Assembly (NCBI RefSeq): GCF_001425055.1 | Contig: NZ_LMDK01000019.1 | Span: 248,001-312,000 of the forward strand | Reading direction: 5' to 3' | DNA: 64,000 nucleotides | Source: Pelomonas sp. Root1237 | GTDB lineage: Bacteria > Pseudomonadota > Gammaproteobacteria > Burkholderiales > Burkholderiaceae_C | Part shown: in pieces, positions 44,757 through 54,401 of the stretch | Numbering within the stretch: the stretch's first letter is position 1 | Layout of the letters: every line of letters begins with the position of its first letter | Made by a program: the position numbers and the translations under genes | Notes under the pieces: generated by a model | Seen by the model: the letters and a program-made list of their open reading frames with translations, nothing else | Told to the model about the DNA's origin: nothing | The model's database searches: none

Positions 44757-45968
44757 CTATTTCACCCAGGTGTTCAGCTGGATGATCGGCAGCAACACCG
44801 CCAGCACGATCAGCAGCACCACCGCGCCCATCGCGACGATGAGCAGCGGTTCGAGCAGCGTGGCAGCAGCCATCGAGCGGCGCTGCACCTCGACGCCCAG
44901 CTGGCGCGCCGCGCGGCTCAGCATCTCGGGCAGTTGGCCCGTCTGCTCGCCCAGGCGGGCGAACATCGCCAGGATGCCGGGAAAGCGCTTCTTGCCGGCC
45001 AGGGCCGAGCCCAGCGGCGCGCCTTCGCGCACCTGTACGAGGGCGTCCAGCGCATCGGCCTGCATGGCGCGGTTGGACAGGGTCTCGGCGGCTGCCTGCA
45101 GGGCCTTCAGGATGGGCACGCCGGCACCGGCCAGCATGGCCAGCGTGCCAGCGAAGCGGGCGGCGTTGTAGCCGCGCGCCAGCCGCCCGACCAGGGGCAG
45201 GCCGAGGATGCCGGCGTCAAAGCGCAGCCGGAAGGCCGGCGCCTTCAGCGCGAAGCGCAGCGCCACGCCGCCGGCGACGAGAACGGCCAGCATGGCCCAG
45301 CCCCAGCTGCGCACGAAGTCGCTGACGGCGAGCATCGCGATCGTCAGCGCGGGCAGGGCGCGCTTGGAGCTGGTGAACACGGTCGCGATCTGCGGCACGA
45401 CATAGGTGACGAGGAAGATGACGATCAGCACCGAGATGAAGGAGACGATGGCCGGATAGGCCATTGCGCCGATGAGCTTGGCCTTCAGGTCCTGGCGCTC
45501 CTCGAGGTCGTCGGCGAGCTTCTCCAGCACCTGGCCCAGCGCGCCGCTTTGTTCGCCGGCAGCCACGACGCCGCGATAGACCTCGTCGAACTCGCGCGGC
45601 GCCAGGCCCAGGGCCCGCGCGAAGGTCGAGCCGGCATTGACCTCGGCCTTCAGTTGCGAGATCAGCTCGCGCTGCTTGGTGTCCTCGCTCTCGTCAGCCA
45701 GGGCTGTCAGCGCACGCTCGATGGGCAGGCTGGAGCCGACCAGGCCGGCGAGCTGGCGCGTCCAGACGGCCAGCGCCGTCGTGCTGAAGACGCGGCGGGT
45801 GAAGCGGCTGCCTTCCTGGGTGCCGTGCTGCTGCACCATCTCGATCGACAGTGGCGTCAGGCCTTGCGCACGCACCATGGCACGCGCCGCACGCGGGTTG
45901 TCGGCCTCGATCAGGCCGCTGCTCTGGCGGCCGGCGTCGGTGAGGGCTTCGTATTTGTAGGCTGGCAC
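44757..45968 (-). CDS. gspF: GspF, inner-membrane platform protein of type II secretion
   Basis: 403 residues. It opens MPAYKYEALTDAGRQSSGLIEADNPRAAR, the GspF/PilC N-terminal domain, and has two GspF domains with three membrane helices. FAGTLAMLAGAGVPILKAL and FARLGEQTGQLPEML are family motifs. It couples the GspE motor to pseudopilus assembly. Last gene of the gsp operon, 10 bp after gspE. Confidence 0.95.
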   Translation of the reverse strand: MPAYKYEALTDAGRQSSGLIEADNPRAARAMVRAQGLTPLSIEMVQQHGTQEGSRFTRRVFSTTALAVWTRQLAGLVGSSLPIERALTALADESEDTKQRELISQLKAEVNAGSTFARALGLAPREFDEVYRGVVAAGEQSGALGQVLEKLADDLEERQDLKAKLIGAMAYPAIVSFISVLIVIFLVTYVVPQIATVFTSSKRALPALTIAMLAVSDFVRSWGWAMLAVLVAGGVALRFALKAPAFRLRFDAGILGLPLVGRLARGYNAARFAGTLAMLAGAGVPILKALQAAAETLSNRAMQADALDALVQVREGAPLGSALAGKKRFPGILAMFARLGEQTGQLPEMLSRAARQLGVEVQRRSMAAATLLEPLLIVAMGAVVLLIVLAVLLPIIQLNTWVK

Positions 45969-45978
45969 GGCGGGTCAG

Positions 45979-47403
45979 CTACTCGCGAGTGACGCGAAGC
46001 ACTTCTTCGAGCGACGTCACGCCGGCGTCGATCAGCCTTTCGCCGTCCTCGCGCATGGAGCGCAGGCCGTTGGCCTCGGCGGCGGCCTGCAGTTGGCTCT
46101 CCGGCGCTCGGTTGTGGATGAGGCTGCGCACGGCTTCGTCGGCCACCATCAGCTCATACACGCCTGTGCGGCCCTTGTAGCCCGTGTGGCCGCAGGCATC
46201 GCAGCCGACGGGGTGCCAGCGGTCATGGTCGTCCTGGCGCTTGCAGACGGGGCACAGCCGCCGCACCAGGCGCTGGGCCAGCACGCCGAGCAGCGAGCTG
46301 CTCAGCAGGAAGGGCTCGACACCCATGTCGGTCAGGCGCGTGACGGCGCTGGGCGCGTCGTTCGTGTGCAGAGTGGCCAGCACCAAGTGGCCGGTCAGCG
46401 AGGCCTGGATGGCGATCTGAGCGGTCTCGTAGTCGCGGATTTCGCCGATCATGATGACGTCCGGGTCCTGGCGCAGGATGGCGCGCAGGGCCTTGGCGAA
46501 GGTCAGGTCGATCTTGCTGTTGACCTGGGTCTGGCCGATGCCGGGCAGCTCGTACTCGATCGGGTCCTCGACGGTCAGCACATTGGTCGTGCTGGTGTCG
46601 ACGGTCTGCAGCGAGGCGTACAGCGAGGTCGTCTTGCCCGAGCCGGTCGGGCCGGTGACCAGGACGATGCCGTGGGGCTGCTGCACCAGCTTCTTGAAGG
46701 CGGTCAGCACGTTGCCGTCCATGCCCAGGCCTTCGAGCGTGAACTTGGATTCGCTCTTGTCCAGCAGGCGCAGCACCGCGCGTTCGCCGTGCGCCGAGGG
46801 CAGGGTGGACACGCGCACGTCGATGGCGCGGCCGCCGATGCGCAGCGAGATGCGGCCGTCCTGCGGCAGGCGCTTCTCGGCGATGTCGAGCTCGGCCATG
46901 ATCTTCAGCCGCGAGATCAGCGCGGCGTGCAGACCACGGTTGGGCTGCACCACTTCGCGCAGCGTGCCGTCGACGCGAAAGCGCACCGACGAGGCGCGCT
47001 CATAGGGTTCGATGTGGATGTCGCTCGCGCCGTCCTTGGCCGCCTGGGTCAGCAGGGCGTTCAGCATGCGGATGATGGGCGCGTCGTTGGCCGCTTCGAG
47101 CAGGTCTTCCACGGCCGGCAGGTCCTGCATCATGCGCGACAGGTCCACCGCGCTCTCGACCTCGCCGACGACGACGGCTGCGCTCGATTCACTGCCGGCA
47201 TAGGCGGCGTTGATGCGCTCGGCCAGCGACGTGACGGCTTCGGATTCGAGCCGGTCCACCGCGTACTGGCGCTGCACCTCGGACAGCGTGGCCCAGCCGA
47301 CCTCGGGCGGCGCCCACAGCGTCAGCGTGCTGCCGTCGTCCTCCAGCAGCACGGTGTTGGCCTTGGCGAAGGCGTAGGGCAGGGGGTGGCGGGTGGCGGC
47401 CAT
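45979..47403 (-). CDS. gspE: GspE, type II secretion ATPase
   Basis: 474 residues. The Walker A is GPTGSGKTTSLY; the Asp box and His box follow. A zinc-binding pair of CxxC motifs (CPVC and CDAC, about residues 395-420) identifies a GspE/PilB-type ATPase. It powers pseudopilus growth from the cytoplasm and docks on GspL and GspF. It is 11 bp after gspD and 10 bp before gspF. Confidence 0.96.
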   Translation of the reverse strand: MAATRHPLPYAFAKANTVLLEDDGSTLTLWAPPEVGWATLSEVQRQYAVDRLESEAVTSLAERINAAYAGSESSAAVVVGEVESAVDLSRMMQDLPAVEDLLEAANDAPIIRMLNALLTQAAKDGASDIHIEPYERASSVRFRVDGTLREVVQPNRGLHAALISRLKIMAELDIAEKRLPQDGRISLRIGGRAIDVRVSTLPSAHGERAVLRLLDKSESKFTLEGLGMDGNVLTAFKKLVQQPHGIVLVTGPTGSGKTTSLYASLQTVDTSTTNVLTVEDPIEYELPGIGQTQVNSKIDLTFAKALRAILRQDPDVIMIGEIRDYETAQIAIQASLTGHLVLATLHTNDAPSAVTRLTDMGVEPFLLSSSLLGVLAQRLVRRLCPVCKRQDDHDRWHPVGCDACGHTGYKGRTGVYELMVADEAVRSLIHNRAPESQLQAAAEANGLRSMREDGERLIDAGVTSLEEVLRVTRE

Positions 47404-47414
47404 GGATCGATCGC

Positions 47415-49670
47415 TTACTGTGGCGATTGCTGCGGCGATTGCTGCTGCTGTGGCGGCGGCTGCAGCGACGGTTGCGGCAGCGCCTTGTTCGGCGGCGAAG
47501 TCTTGGGCTCGGGCAGCACCGGCGCGCCGGTGTCCGGCAGCACGAGGCTCTTCTGCGGCTGGCTGAGCTGCTGCACGCCGCGGATGCTTTCGTAGCGGTC
47601 CAGCGTCAGCTGGTTGGCGCTGTCGGCGTTGCGCATGACGACGGGGCGCAGGAAGACCATCAGGTTGGTCTTCACGCGCTTGCGGCTCTTGCTGCTGAAG
47701 AGGTTGCCGATCAGTGGGATCTTGGACAGCCCGGGCACGCCGTCGTCGCCGTCGGTGTACTCATCCTTCAGCAGACCGCCGAGCACGATGATGTCGCCGT
47801 CATCGACGACGACGCTGGTCTCGATGGCGCTCTTGTCCAGCGTCGGGCCGGTGGTGCTGTTGGAGCCGGGCACCACGGAGGAATTCTCCTGGTAGACCAC
47901 CATGCGCACGGTGCCGCCTTCGCCGATCTGGCTCTTAATCTTCAGCGTCAGGCCCACGTCCTTGCGGTCCACGGTCGTGAACGGGTTGACGGTGCCACCG
48001 GTCGTCGTGCCGCTGGCGTAGGAGCCCGTCACGAAGGGCACGTTCTGGCCGATGACGATGCGCGCTTCCTCGTTGTCCAGCGCCACGAGGTTGGGCGTGG
48101 ACAGCACGTTGGCGCCGCTCTGGCTTTCGAAGAAATTGGCCACGGCGCCGAGGGTGTAGAAGTCGCCGACCTTTTTCAGAACGCCGATGTTCAGGCCGGT
48201 GGGCGCCGAGCCTGAACTCAGCGCCGGACCCACGGTGGAGCGGCCACCGGCGACGGCCACCGTGCCGTTGATGATGTTGGCCAGGCCCGAGCCGAAATTG
48301 GTGCCGGCGCCGGTGATGGTGCTGTCGCCCTTGCTGCCGAACAGGTTCTGCCACTGCACGCCGAACTGGGCCGCCTTGGTGTTGTCGATCTTGACGATCA
48401 GCGACTCGACGTAGATCTGGGCGCGGCGCGAATCGAGCTGCTCGATAACGGCGCGCACCTGCCGGTACAGCGGCTCGGCAGCCGTGATGATCAGTGAGTT
48501 GGTCGACGGGTCGGCCTGCACGAAGCCGCCGGTGGAAGGGCCGGCTGACTGCGTCAGCGGCGTCGTCGCGGCGGTCGAGCTCATGCCGCCGGTGTTGCTG
48601 TTGGCGGCGTTGCCGCCGGTCAGCGAGGGCGAGGCGCCAGTCAGCGAGCCGCTGCCACTGAGGCTGGACGTGCCGGAGGAGCTGCCGCCACTGCTGCTGC
48701 TCGACGAGGCAGCGCCGAAAGCCGCACGCAGCACGGTGGCCAGCTTGGTGGCGTCGGCGTTCTTCAGGTAGACGACGCGGATGTTGTTGCCGCCGCCATC
48801 GCCGCTGGGCTGGTCGAGCTTGTCGACCATCGAACGCACCGCGGCCAGGCGCGCCGGGTTGCTGGCGCGCAGGATGAGGCCGTTGGAGCGCGGGTCGACG
48901 AGCACGTTGACGGCGCTGCTGCTCTGGCCGGGCACGGCCCCGCCGACGGCCGCACCGCCATCGGCCAGGCGCTGCACCAGCGGTGCTAGGTCGGCCGCGA
49001 CGGCATTCTTCAGCGGCACGATCTCAATGTCGCTGGTGCCCGGCGTGTCCATCGCCGCGATGATCTTGGCGATGCGCTGCAGGTTGTCGGCGTAGTCGGT
49101 GATGATCAGGCTGTTATTGCCCGGGTTGGCATTGATGGTGTTGTTGGGGCTGATCAGCGGGCGCAGCACGGCGACGAGGTTGTTCGCGTTCTCGTGCTGG
49201 ATGCGGAAGATCTGCGTCAGGATCTGGTCGCCACGCACTGCGCTGGTCTCGACGGCCACCGAGCCGGCCTGCAGCTTGGCGTCGGGCTCGGGCAGTACCT
49301 TCAAGAGGCCGGCCGTCTCGACGACGGTGAAGCCCAGGCCGCGCAGCGCTGCGAGGTAGTTGAGGTAAGCCTCGCGCACCGACACCGGCTGCTCGCTGTA
49401 GACCGTGATCGTGCCCTTGACGCGCGGGTCGATGATGATCTGGCGGTCCAGCATGACGCCGATGGCGCGGGTGACGGCCTCGATGTCGGCGTTGACGAAG
49501 TTCAGTGTGACCGGCGAGCTGGCGCGTACGGCGGGGCCTTTGCCCGAGCCTGGCCGGCCGCGCTGCACTGTGGCGCTGTCGGGCTGGGCGAACGCGCTGC
49601 CTGCGGACGTCAGCAGCACGGAGAGCGCGGTAGCCGAAGCGACGGCGGTGCGTTGGAAATTCATGATCAT
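47415..49670 (-). CDS. gspD: GspD, outer-membrane secretin of type II secretion
   Basis: 751 residues. A signal peptide (cleavage near SAFA) is followed by N0-N3 domains (VTLNFVNADIEAVTRAIGVML; ILTQIFRIQHENANNLVAVLRPLIS) and the secretin barrel (VPGLSKIPLIGNLFSS). Between N domains lies an unusually long Ser/Gly/Thr stretch (about residues 320-380). It forms the exit channel in the outer membrane. Its ATG overlaps the gspN stop by 4 bp; an in-frame ATG two codons later is also possible. Confidence 0.96.
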   Translation of the reverse strand: MIMNFQRTAVASATALSVLLTSAGSAFAQPDSATVQRGRPGSGKGPAVRASSPVTLNFVNADIEAVTRAIGVMLDRQIIIDPRVKGTITVYSEQPVSVREAYLNYLAALRGLGFTVVETAGLLKVLPEPDAKLQAGSVAVETSAVRGDQILTQIFRIQHENANNLVAVLRPLISPNNTINANPGNNSLIITDYADNLQRIAKIIAAMDTPGTSDIEIVPLKNAVAADLAPLVQRLADGGAAVGGAVPGQSSSAVNVLVDPRSNGLILRASNPARLAAVRSMVDKLDQPSGDGGGNNIRVVYLKNADATKLATVLRAAFGAASSSSSSGGSSSGTSSLSGSGSLTGASPSLTGGNAANSNTGGMSSTAATTPLTQSAGPSTGGFVQADPSTNSLIITAAEPLYRQVRAVIEQLDSRRAQIYVESLIVKIDNTKAAQFGVQWQNLFGSKGDSTITGAGTNFGSGLANIINGTVAVAGGRSTVGPALSSGSAPTGLNIGVLKKVGDFYTLGAVANFFESQSGANVLSTPNLVALDNEEARIVIGQNVPFVTGSYASGTTTGGTVNPFTTVDRKDVGLTLKIKSQIGEGGTVRMVVYQENSSVVPGSNSTTGPTLDKSAIETSVVVDDGDIIVLGGLLKDEYTDGDDGVPGLSKIPLIGNLFSSKSRKRVKTNLMVFLRPVVMRNADSANQLTLDRYESIRGVQQLSQPQKSLVLPDTGAPVLPEPKTSPPNKALPQPSLQPPPQQQQSPQQSPQ

Positions 49671-50551
49671 CCGATCGTCAGGACGGAGCGGGCCCCTTGG
49701 CGGCGCCCGATGATGTTCAGCAAATTGTTCAGCGCTTCCTCGCGGCCCGGCGCGGCGCCGGCCTCACCAGTGAAGCGGCTCTTACCACCGCTGTTCAGTG
49801 TGCCGACGCCCGAAAGCTGCAGTGCGCCCTCCAGCGTGGATAGGCGCAGCGTGCTGACGCCGGGATTGGCGGTGTCGGCCGTCACGGTGAAACGGTAGCT
49901 GCCCAGTGGCGCAACCGTGGACACGCGCGAGGACAGGTTGAGCAGGTCCAACTGCAGCTCGCCGAACTGGCGCCAGCGGCCCTGCACCGATTCGAGCCTC
50001 AGCTCGCGGGCCGACAGGCGCAGCGAGCCACCCAACTGCAGCGTGTTCCACGGCGTGCCCAGGCCCGCCAGCAGGCCGGCGGGCAGGCGGGCCAGCCAGT
50101 CGGTCTGGTTGTCGACGCTGATCTCCATGCGGCCCAGGCCCGGCTTGACGCCCAGCAGCAGGTCGCCGTTGATGCAGCAGTCCTGGCGCGCCGCGAGCTG
50201 CAGGCCCAGGCCTTTGACGGCCATGCGCCAGTACAGCCGGCCGGGCAGGGCCGAGGCATCACGGCTGCCGGTGCCACCGGTCAGCACCAGCACGCCCGAG
50301 CCATTCCAGACGCTGCCGCGCGTGTCAACGATGAGCAGGTGGTCGTTGCTGGCCGAGGCCAGCGCGCGTGCCAGCCAGCTCGCCGGCGCAAAGACGATGA
50401 GCGCGGCGAGGATGCCGATCAGGGCGCCGCCCACGGCCCAGCGCCGGGGCGTGCGGTGGCGCACCGCACGGCCGCCATAGCTGCCGCTGACCAGCACCGA
50501 GTCCGACATTTGCTGCGTCGTGTGGCCGCTGCGCTTCTTGAACAAGGCCAT
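49667..50551 (-). CDS. gspN: GspN, accessory type II secretion protein
   Basis: 294 residues with one N-terminal membrane helix (about 41-60) and a beta-rich periplasmic domain with GspN features (LLGVKPGLGRMEISVDN, GSYRFTVTADTANPG). The role of GspN is not settled and many systems lack it. It overlaps its neighbours by 1 and 4 bp. Assignment rests on position between gspM and gspD as well as on sequence. Confidence 0.85.
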   Translation of the reverse strand: MALFKKRSGHTTQQMSDSVLVSGSYGGRAVRHRTPRRWAVGGALIGILAALIVFAPASWLARALASASNDHLLIVDTRGSVWNGSGVLVLTGGTGSRDASALPGRLYWRMAVKGLGLQLAARQDCCINGDLLLGVKPGLGRMEISVDNQTDWLARLPAGLLAGLGTPWNTLQLGGSLRLSARELRLESVQGRWRQFGELQLDLLNLSSRVSTVAPLGSYRFTVTADTANPGVSTLRLSTLEGALQLSGVGTLNSGGKSRFTGEAGAAPGREEALNNLLNIIGRRQGARSVLTIG

Positions 50552-51075
50552 CAGGCGCCTCCCAGGCTCAGCACCAGCGTGCCGGCATAGCCCTTGGGGC
50601 CGCGCGTCAACTGAGCTTCGACGGGCCGGGCCCGCGCTGCCGAGCGCACCTCGCCCAGCCAGCCCTGCAGCAGCTCGGGTGCGACGCCGGTGAGCGTGAC
50701 GACGGCGCGGTCGCCCGTCAGGTTCAGGCGGGCTGCGGCGCCCAGGTGTTCGACGGAGGCCTTCAATGCGGCCTGGGCCTGGTCGGGCGGCACCGGCGGC
50801 GCCGCGCGCAGCGCCTGGGCCTCCTGCGCCTGGGCCTGCATCTGCTGCAGTTGCAGCTCCAGCCGGTCCAGTTCGGTGGGCGCTGTCTTCAGCGTTCGCA
50901 GGGCCGGCGCGAGCAGCACGCTCCAGGCCAGCAGCAGGCCGAGCAGCAGGCCGATGGCACCCACGGCTAAGCGTTCGCGTTCGCCCAGGGCTTGCCAGTG
51001 CGCGAGCGCCTGGGCCTTGGCCTGGCCGAGTTGGGCGGAGAGGCCGTCGCCGGCGCTGGAATTGAAGCGGGCCAT
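50551..51075 (-). CDS. gspM: GspM, inner-membrane type II secretion protein
   Basis: 174 residues. A single membrane helix (VGAIGLLLGLLLAWSVLLAP, about 38-57) is followed by a coiled coil and a small ferredoxin-like periplasmic domain (LTGDRAVVTLTGVAPELLQGWL). It binds GspL and stabilises the inner-membrane platform. It overlaps gspL and gspN by single bases. Confidence 0.88.
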   Translation of the reverse strand: MARFNSSAGDGLSAQLGQAKAQALAHWQALGERERLAVGAIGLLLGLLLAWSVLLAPALRTLKTAPTELDRLELQLQQMQAQAQEAQALRAAPPVPPDQAQAALKASVEHLGAAARLNLTGDRAVVTLTGVAPELLQGWLGEVRSAARARPVEAQLTRGPKGYAGTLVLSLGGA

Positions 51076-52322
51076 CAGGGGCGTCCTTGCGCGTTGGTGC
51101 GGCTGATGGTCAGCTTGCCCTCGCTGGCGTCCAGCTGCCAGCCTTCGCTGCGCAGCTGATTGCGGAAATTGTCGATCTGGGGCTGGGCCCAGCCCTGTGC
51201 CGACACCGTGAGGCGGCCGGGCTCGAAGGCCAGCGCATCAGTCGGCGGGCGGTCGGCCGGCCAGGCCATGGCAGCGGCCGCGAGCAGGGCTTCGAGGTCC
51301 TGCTCGCCGACGCTGCCGGCGCTGGCGCGCAGCAGGTCGAGCTGCTTTTGCATCTGCACCGGCGCGTCGAGGATGGCACGCACCTGCGGGAAAGCGCCGG
51401 TCAGCGTTGTCGTGACCGCCTCGCGTCGCGCCGCCACCTCGCGATGCTGGTGCCAGGCCCACAGGTTGAGGCCCAGCAGCTGAACGATGGCCAGGCCGGC
51501 GAGGCCGTAGCGCACCGGCTGCCAGGGCTTGCGCATCAGCCCGCGGCTGAGAAGGCGCAGGGCGCGCACGCCACGGGCGCGGGGCGCAAGGTCGAACTGG
51601 CGGAAATCCCAGGCGTTGTCGACGACGGCCAGCCCCCGCTGCGTCGGCGTCTGCACGGTGACCGTCGTGCCCAGCCAGCGCTCGGCCACTGTCGCCACAG
51701 CTGGCGTGGCCGTCCACTGCGCGGCATGCACTAGGCCAGGCGGGAAGAGCTGGCGCGCCAGGCCGCCTTCCAGCGGCAGGGTGGCGACGCCGTCGACATG
51801 GCTCCAGCGCAGGGCGACGCCGGCGCCATTGGCTTCAAAGAAATGGCCGCGCGGCAATTCGTCGGGCCAGGACAGCGGTGCGACGCGATCGATGAAGATA
51901 TGGGCCGCTTCGAGCTGGGCCAGATGCTCGGCCAGCCAGGGGCGCGACGTGACGGCGATCCAGGCCGTGTCGCCGCCCAGGGCGTCGGGCTCGACCGCAA
52001 AGTGCAGGGTGTCGGGCTCGTCGAGCAGGGCCTCCTCAAGCTTGCCGGCGAGGGCAGCGCGCATCTGGCGGCCGGCGCGCGGCAGTTCGACACGGCGCCA
52101 GGCCACATCGGACTCGTTGACGACGGCGATGACGCTGTCCGCCGCCGGCAGGCCACCCGGCGCGGCACGGCCCTCGGCGGTGATCTGGCGGCCATCCGGC
52201 GTCAGTGCGTAGTCGTACTCGCGCACCGCGTTGGCGCGCGGCAGCTCGGCCGCGGCGGACGCGGCTTTGCCCAGGGCGCGCAGGCGCGTCCGTGGGGGCA
52301 GGAACAGCAGCAGGGTGCTCAT
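51075..52322 (-). CDS. gspL: GspL, inner-membrane type II secretion protein
   Basis: 415 residues from the ATG at 52322; the longer in-frame start has no support. The cytoplasmic actin-like domain (about 1-260) recruits GspE, a membrane helix lies near 280 (PVRYGLAGLAIVQLLGLNLWAWHQ), and a periplasmic domain follows. Order and single-base overlap with gspM are typical. The 101 bp between gspK and gspL is the largest gap inside the operon. Confidence 0.9.
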   Translation of the reverse strand: MSTLLLFLPPRTRLRALGKAASAAAELPRANAVREYDYALTPDGRQITAEGRAAPGGLPAADSVIAVVNESDVAWRRVELPRAGRQMRAALAGKLEEALLDEPDTLHFAVEPDALGGDTAWIAVTSRPWLAEHLAQLEAAHIFIDRVAPLSWPDELPRGHFFEANGAGVALRWSHVDGVATLPLEGGLARQLFPPGLVHAAQWTATPAVATVAERWLGTTVTVQTPTQRGLAVVDNAWDFRQFDLAPRARGVRALRLLSRGLMRKPWQPVRYGLAGLAIVQLLGLNLWAWHQHREVAARREAVTTTLTGAFPQVRAILDAPVQMQKQLDLLRASAGSVGEQDLEALLAAAAMAWPADRPPTDALAFEPGRLTVSAQGWAQPQIDNFRNQLRSEGWQLDASEGKLTISRTNAQGRP

Positions 52323-52423
52323 TGGGAGATCAGGGGCGGCGCATTCTAGGAGGGGCGGCTGCCTTCCCGGCCCGGGCGCCAAGCCGCCGGTGAAAGTCTG
52401 TAGCCGGGTTCGAGTTCAAGGAA

Positions 52424-53413
52424 TCACTGATCCAGCAGCTGGTTGATGCGCTCGCGGGCGAGGACGTCCATGCTCAGGTTGTTGCGAAAGATCAGCGAGC
52501 GCTGTTCGAGCTGACGCTCGTCAAGGCGCAGCCGGCCGGTGACGATGAAGTAGGACGAATCCACCGACGCCCGGTTGCCGCTGAGGTCGACAGCGGCGGG
52601 CAGGAAATTCTTGGCATCGTCGACGTTCTGTAGCGGCTGGGCCTTGCGGCCCTGCACCAGGCGCTCGGCCGAGGCGAGGTCGACGCCCTCGAACAGCGCT
52701 GCGATGACTTCGCGCGGCGCGGTGTTCAAGTTGACCGGCGTGGGCTTGGGCAGCAGCACCACATAGGGCTGCAGGCGCTTGAGGGTGTCGGCGTCCAGGC
52801 CCAGCCAGGCGAGCTGGTCCAGGCCGGCCGGCTGCAGGGGGCCGGACTCGCTGATGGCCGCATCGCTCGCAGGCGCGCCGGGCCCGCTGGCGGCGCTGGC
52901 CGGCGCCGGGAAAGCGCTCCGCAGGCCGGTGACGATGACGGCAGCCGCGCCGGGCGCCGCGTTGACCTGGCTGCACAGCCGCTCCAGCACGCGCTGCTCC
53001 AACTCCGGCACCTTTGCACCGCCGAGCAGTGCGCGCAGGTTGTAGCGGCTCTGCGCGTCCTCGATGGTGCCGGACAGGAAGGCCTCGGGGCCGTCGTCGT
53101 CGCTGGCCGCCGTTCGGTCGGCAGCCAGGAAGGTGGACAGCCGCGCCTCGGCCAGCGGCACGGCCCAGGGCTCGCCGAGGTGGTCGATCTTCTTCCGCTG
53201 CTGGCTGTTGCCTCGGGCGTCCTCTTTCAGAATCAGGCGGGCCCAGTCCAGCGCGCCCTGCAGGATCCAGGCGCTCTGCGCGCGGGCGCGGTCGGCGGCT
53301 TCGATCTGCACGGCGCGATACTGCTGCCAGACCATGCCGGCGGCGAGGCTGGCAATCAGCGTGACGATGATCATGGCCGTCAGCAAGGCGGCGCCGCTCT
53401 GACGAGTCTTCAT
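52424..53413 (-). CDS. gspK: GspK, minor pseudopilin at the pseudopilus tip
   Basis: 329 residues from the ATG at 53413. The prepilin leader MKTRQSG precedes the hydrophobic helix AALLTAMIIVTLIASLAAGM. A large globular domain follows, with NLNTAPREVIAAL, the helix-hairpin-helix-like GspK motif. The expected Glu at +5 is absent, as is normal for GspK. Coupled to gspJ by ATGA overlap. Confidence 0.92.
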   Translation of the reverse strand: MKTRQSGAALLTAMIIVTLIASLAAGMVWQQYRAVQIEAADRARAQSAWILQGALDWARLILKEDARGNSQQRKKIDHLGEPWAVPLAEARLSTFLAADRTAASDDDGPEAFLSGTIEDAQSRYNLRALLGGAKVPELEQRVLERLCSQVNAAPGAAAVIVTGLRSAFPAPASAASGPGAPASDAAISESGPLQPAGLDQLAWLGLDADTLKRLQPYVVLLPKPTPVNLNTAPREVIAALFEGVDLASAERLVQGRKAQPLQNVDDAKNFLPAAVDLSGNRASVDSSYFIVTGRLRLDERQLEQRSLIFRNNLSMDVLARERINQLLDQ

Positions 53414-54033
53414 CGAACGGTCACCTCCAGCTCGCGCGTCAGCGTGCCAGTCAGGCCGCTGCCCTCGGCGAACTGCATGGCCACGCGCAGGCCGGCGGGC
53501 GGCTGGGTCGGCGTCTTGGGGTTGACGGGGCCGGCGTTGTCGTTGCCGTTGCCGCCGGTGGACTGGCAGTTGCTCCAGGCATTGCCCCAGTAGCAATAGA
53601 ACTGCCAGCCGGCCACGCCGTCGAATGCGCGTAGGGCCGGGTTGCGCTGGTCCAGTTGCTGCAGGCCGCGCTGGCGCTGGTCTTCGAGGTCCTGCACGGT
53701 ACGCTGCGCCGGGCTTTCCCATCGCCATAGGCTGCCTTCGCGCAGGGTCCAGACGACGACCTGCAAACCGGTCGGCGCCTGGCGGGTCAGCACGAGGTTG
53801 CCGCCGTCGAAAGCGATGGGTTGCACGGTGCTGTGGCTGTCCTGCAAGGCGTGCAGGTCGACCTCCCACTGCGCCAGCACGGTCTGCAGCCGGGCGGTCT
53901 GGGCCAAGTGGGCCTGGGCGATCTCGCGGCTTCTCACGAGGGCGTCGATGCCGCGCCAAGCCATGGCCGCCATGGTCGCCATGACGACCAGGGCGACGAG
54001 CACCTCGACGAGGGTGAAGCCGCGCACCTTCAT
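53410..54033 (-). CDS. gspJ: GspJ, minor pseudopilin
   Basis: 207 residues from the ATG at 54033; the longer in-frame extension runs into gspI. It begins MKVRGFTLVEVLVALVVMA, a type IV prepilin signal cut after Gly5 with Glu+5 present. The C-terminal beta-rich part contains YCYWGNAWSNC, whose cysteines may form a disulfide. Part of the GspH-I-J-K tip complex. Confidence 0.92.
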   Translation of the reverse strand: MKVRGFTLVEVLVALVVMATMAAMAWRGIDALVRSREIAQAHLAQTARLQTVLAQWEVDLHALQDSHSTVQPIAFDGGNLVLTRQAPTGLQVVVWTLREGSLWRWESPAQRTVQDLEDQRQRGLQQLDQRNPALRAFDGVAGWQFYCYWGNAWSNCQSTGGNGNDNAGPVNPKTPTQPPAGLRVAMQFAEGSGLTGTLTRELEVTVR

Positions 54034-54401
54034 CAGAACTTGCCCATGATGGTGCTCAGGCTGAGCACGGGGCGGCCCTGGTCGTCGGTGACGTCGGCGT
54101 CGACGCGGCGGAACAGTGGGTTGGGCGTCGGGCTGACCCTGAGCTTGCCGCCATAGCTGCGGCCGAGCTGCTCGCAGCTGAAGGGCGATTCGCCGATGTC
54201 GGGAAACTGCTGCGTCAAGCGCAATTCGGTCAACAGGTTCTCGGCGCACCATTGGCCAGCGCTGACCTGGGCCAGGCGCTCGGCGTTGTTGGTCAGCGCC
54301 CCGGCAGCCTTGATGCCGGCGCCCAGCGCGATGGCGACGATGACCAGGGCGACGAGGACCTCGATCAACGTGAAGCCGCGCTGGTCATGCACGGGATTCA
54401 T
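54033..54401 (-). CDS. gspI: GspI, minor pseudopilin
   Basis: 122 residues beginning MNPVHDQRGFTLIEVLVALV; the prepilin peptidase would cut after Gly9, and Glu+5 is present. AAGALTNNAERLAQVSAGQWCAENLL is the typical GspI segment. Overlaps gspH by 4 bp and gspJ by 1 bp. Confidence 0.92.
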   Translation of the reverse strand: MNPVHDQRGFTLIEVLVALVIVAIALGAGIKAAGALTNNAERLAQVSAGQWCAENLLTELRLTQQFPDIGESPFSCEQLGRSYGGKLRVSPTPNPLFRRVDADVTDDQGRPVLSLSTIMGKF

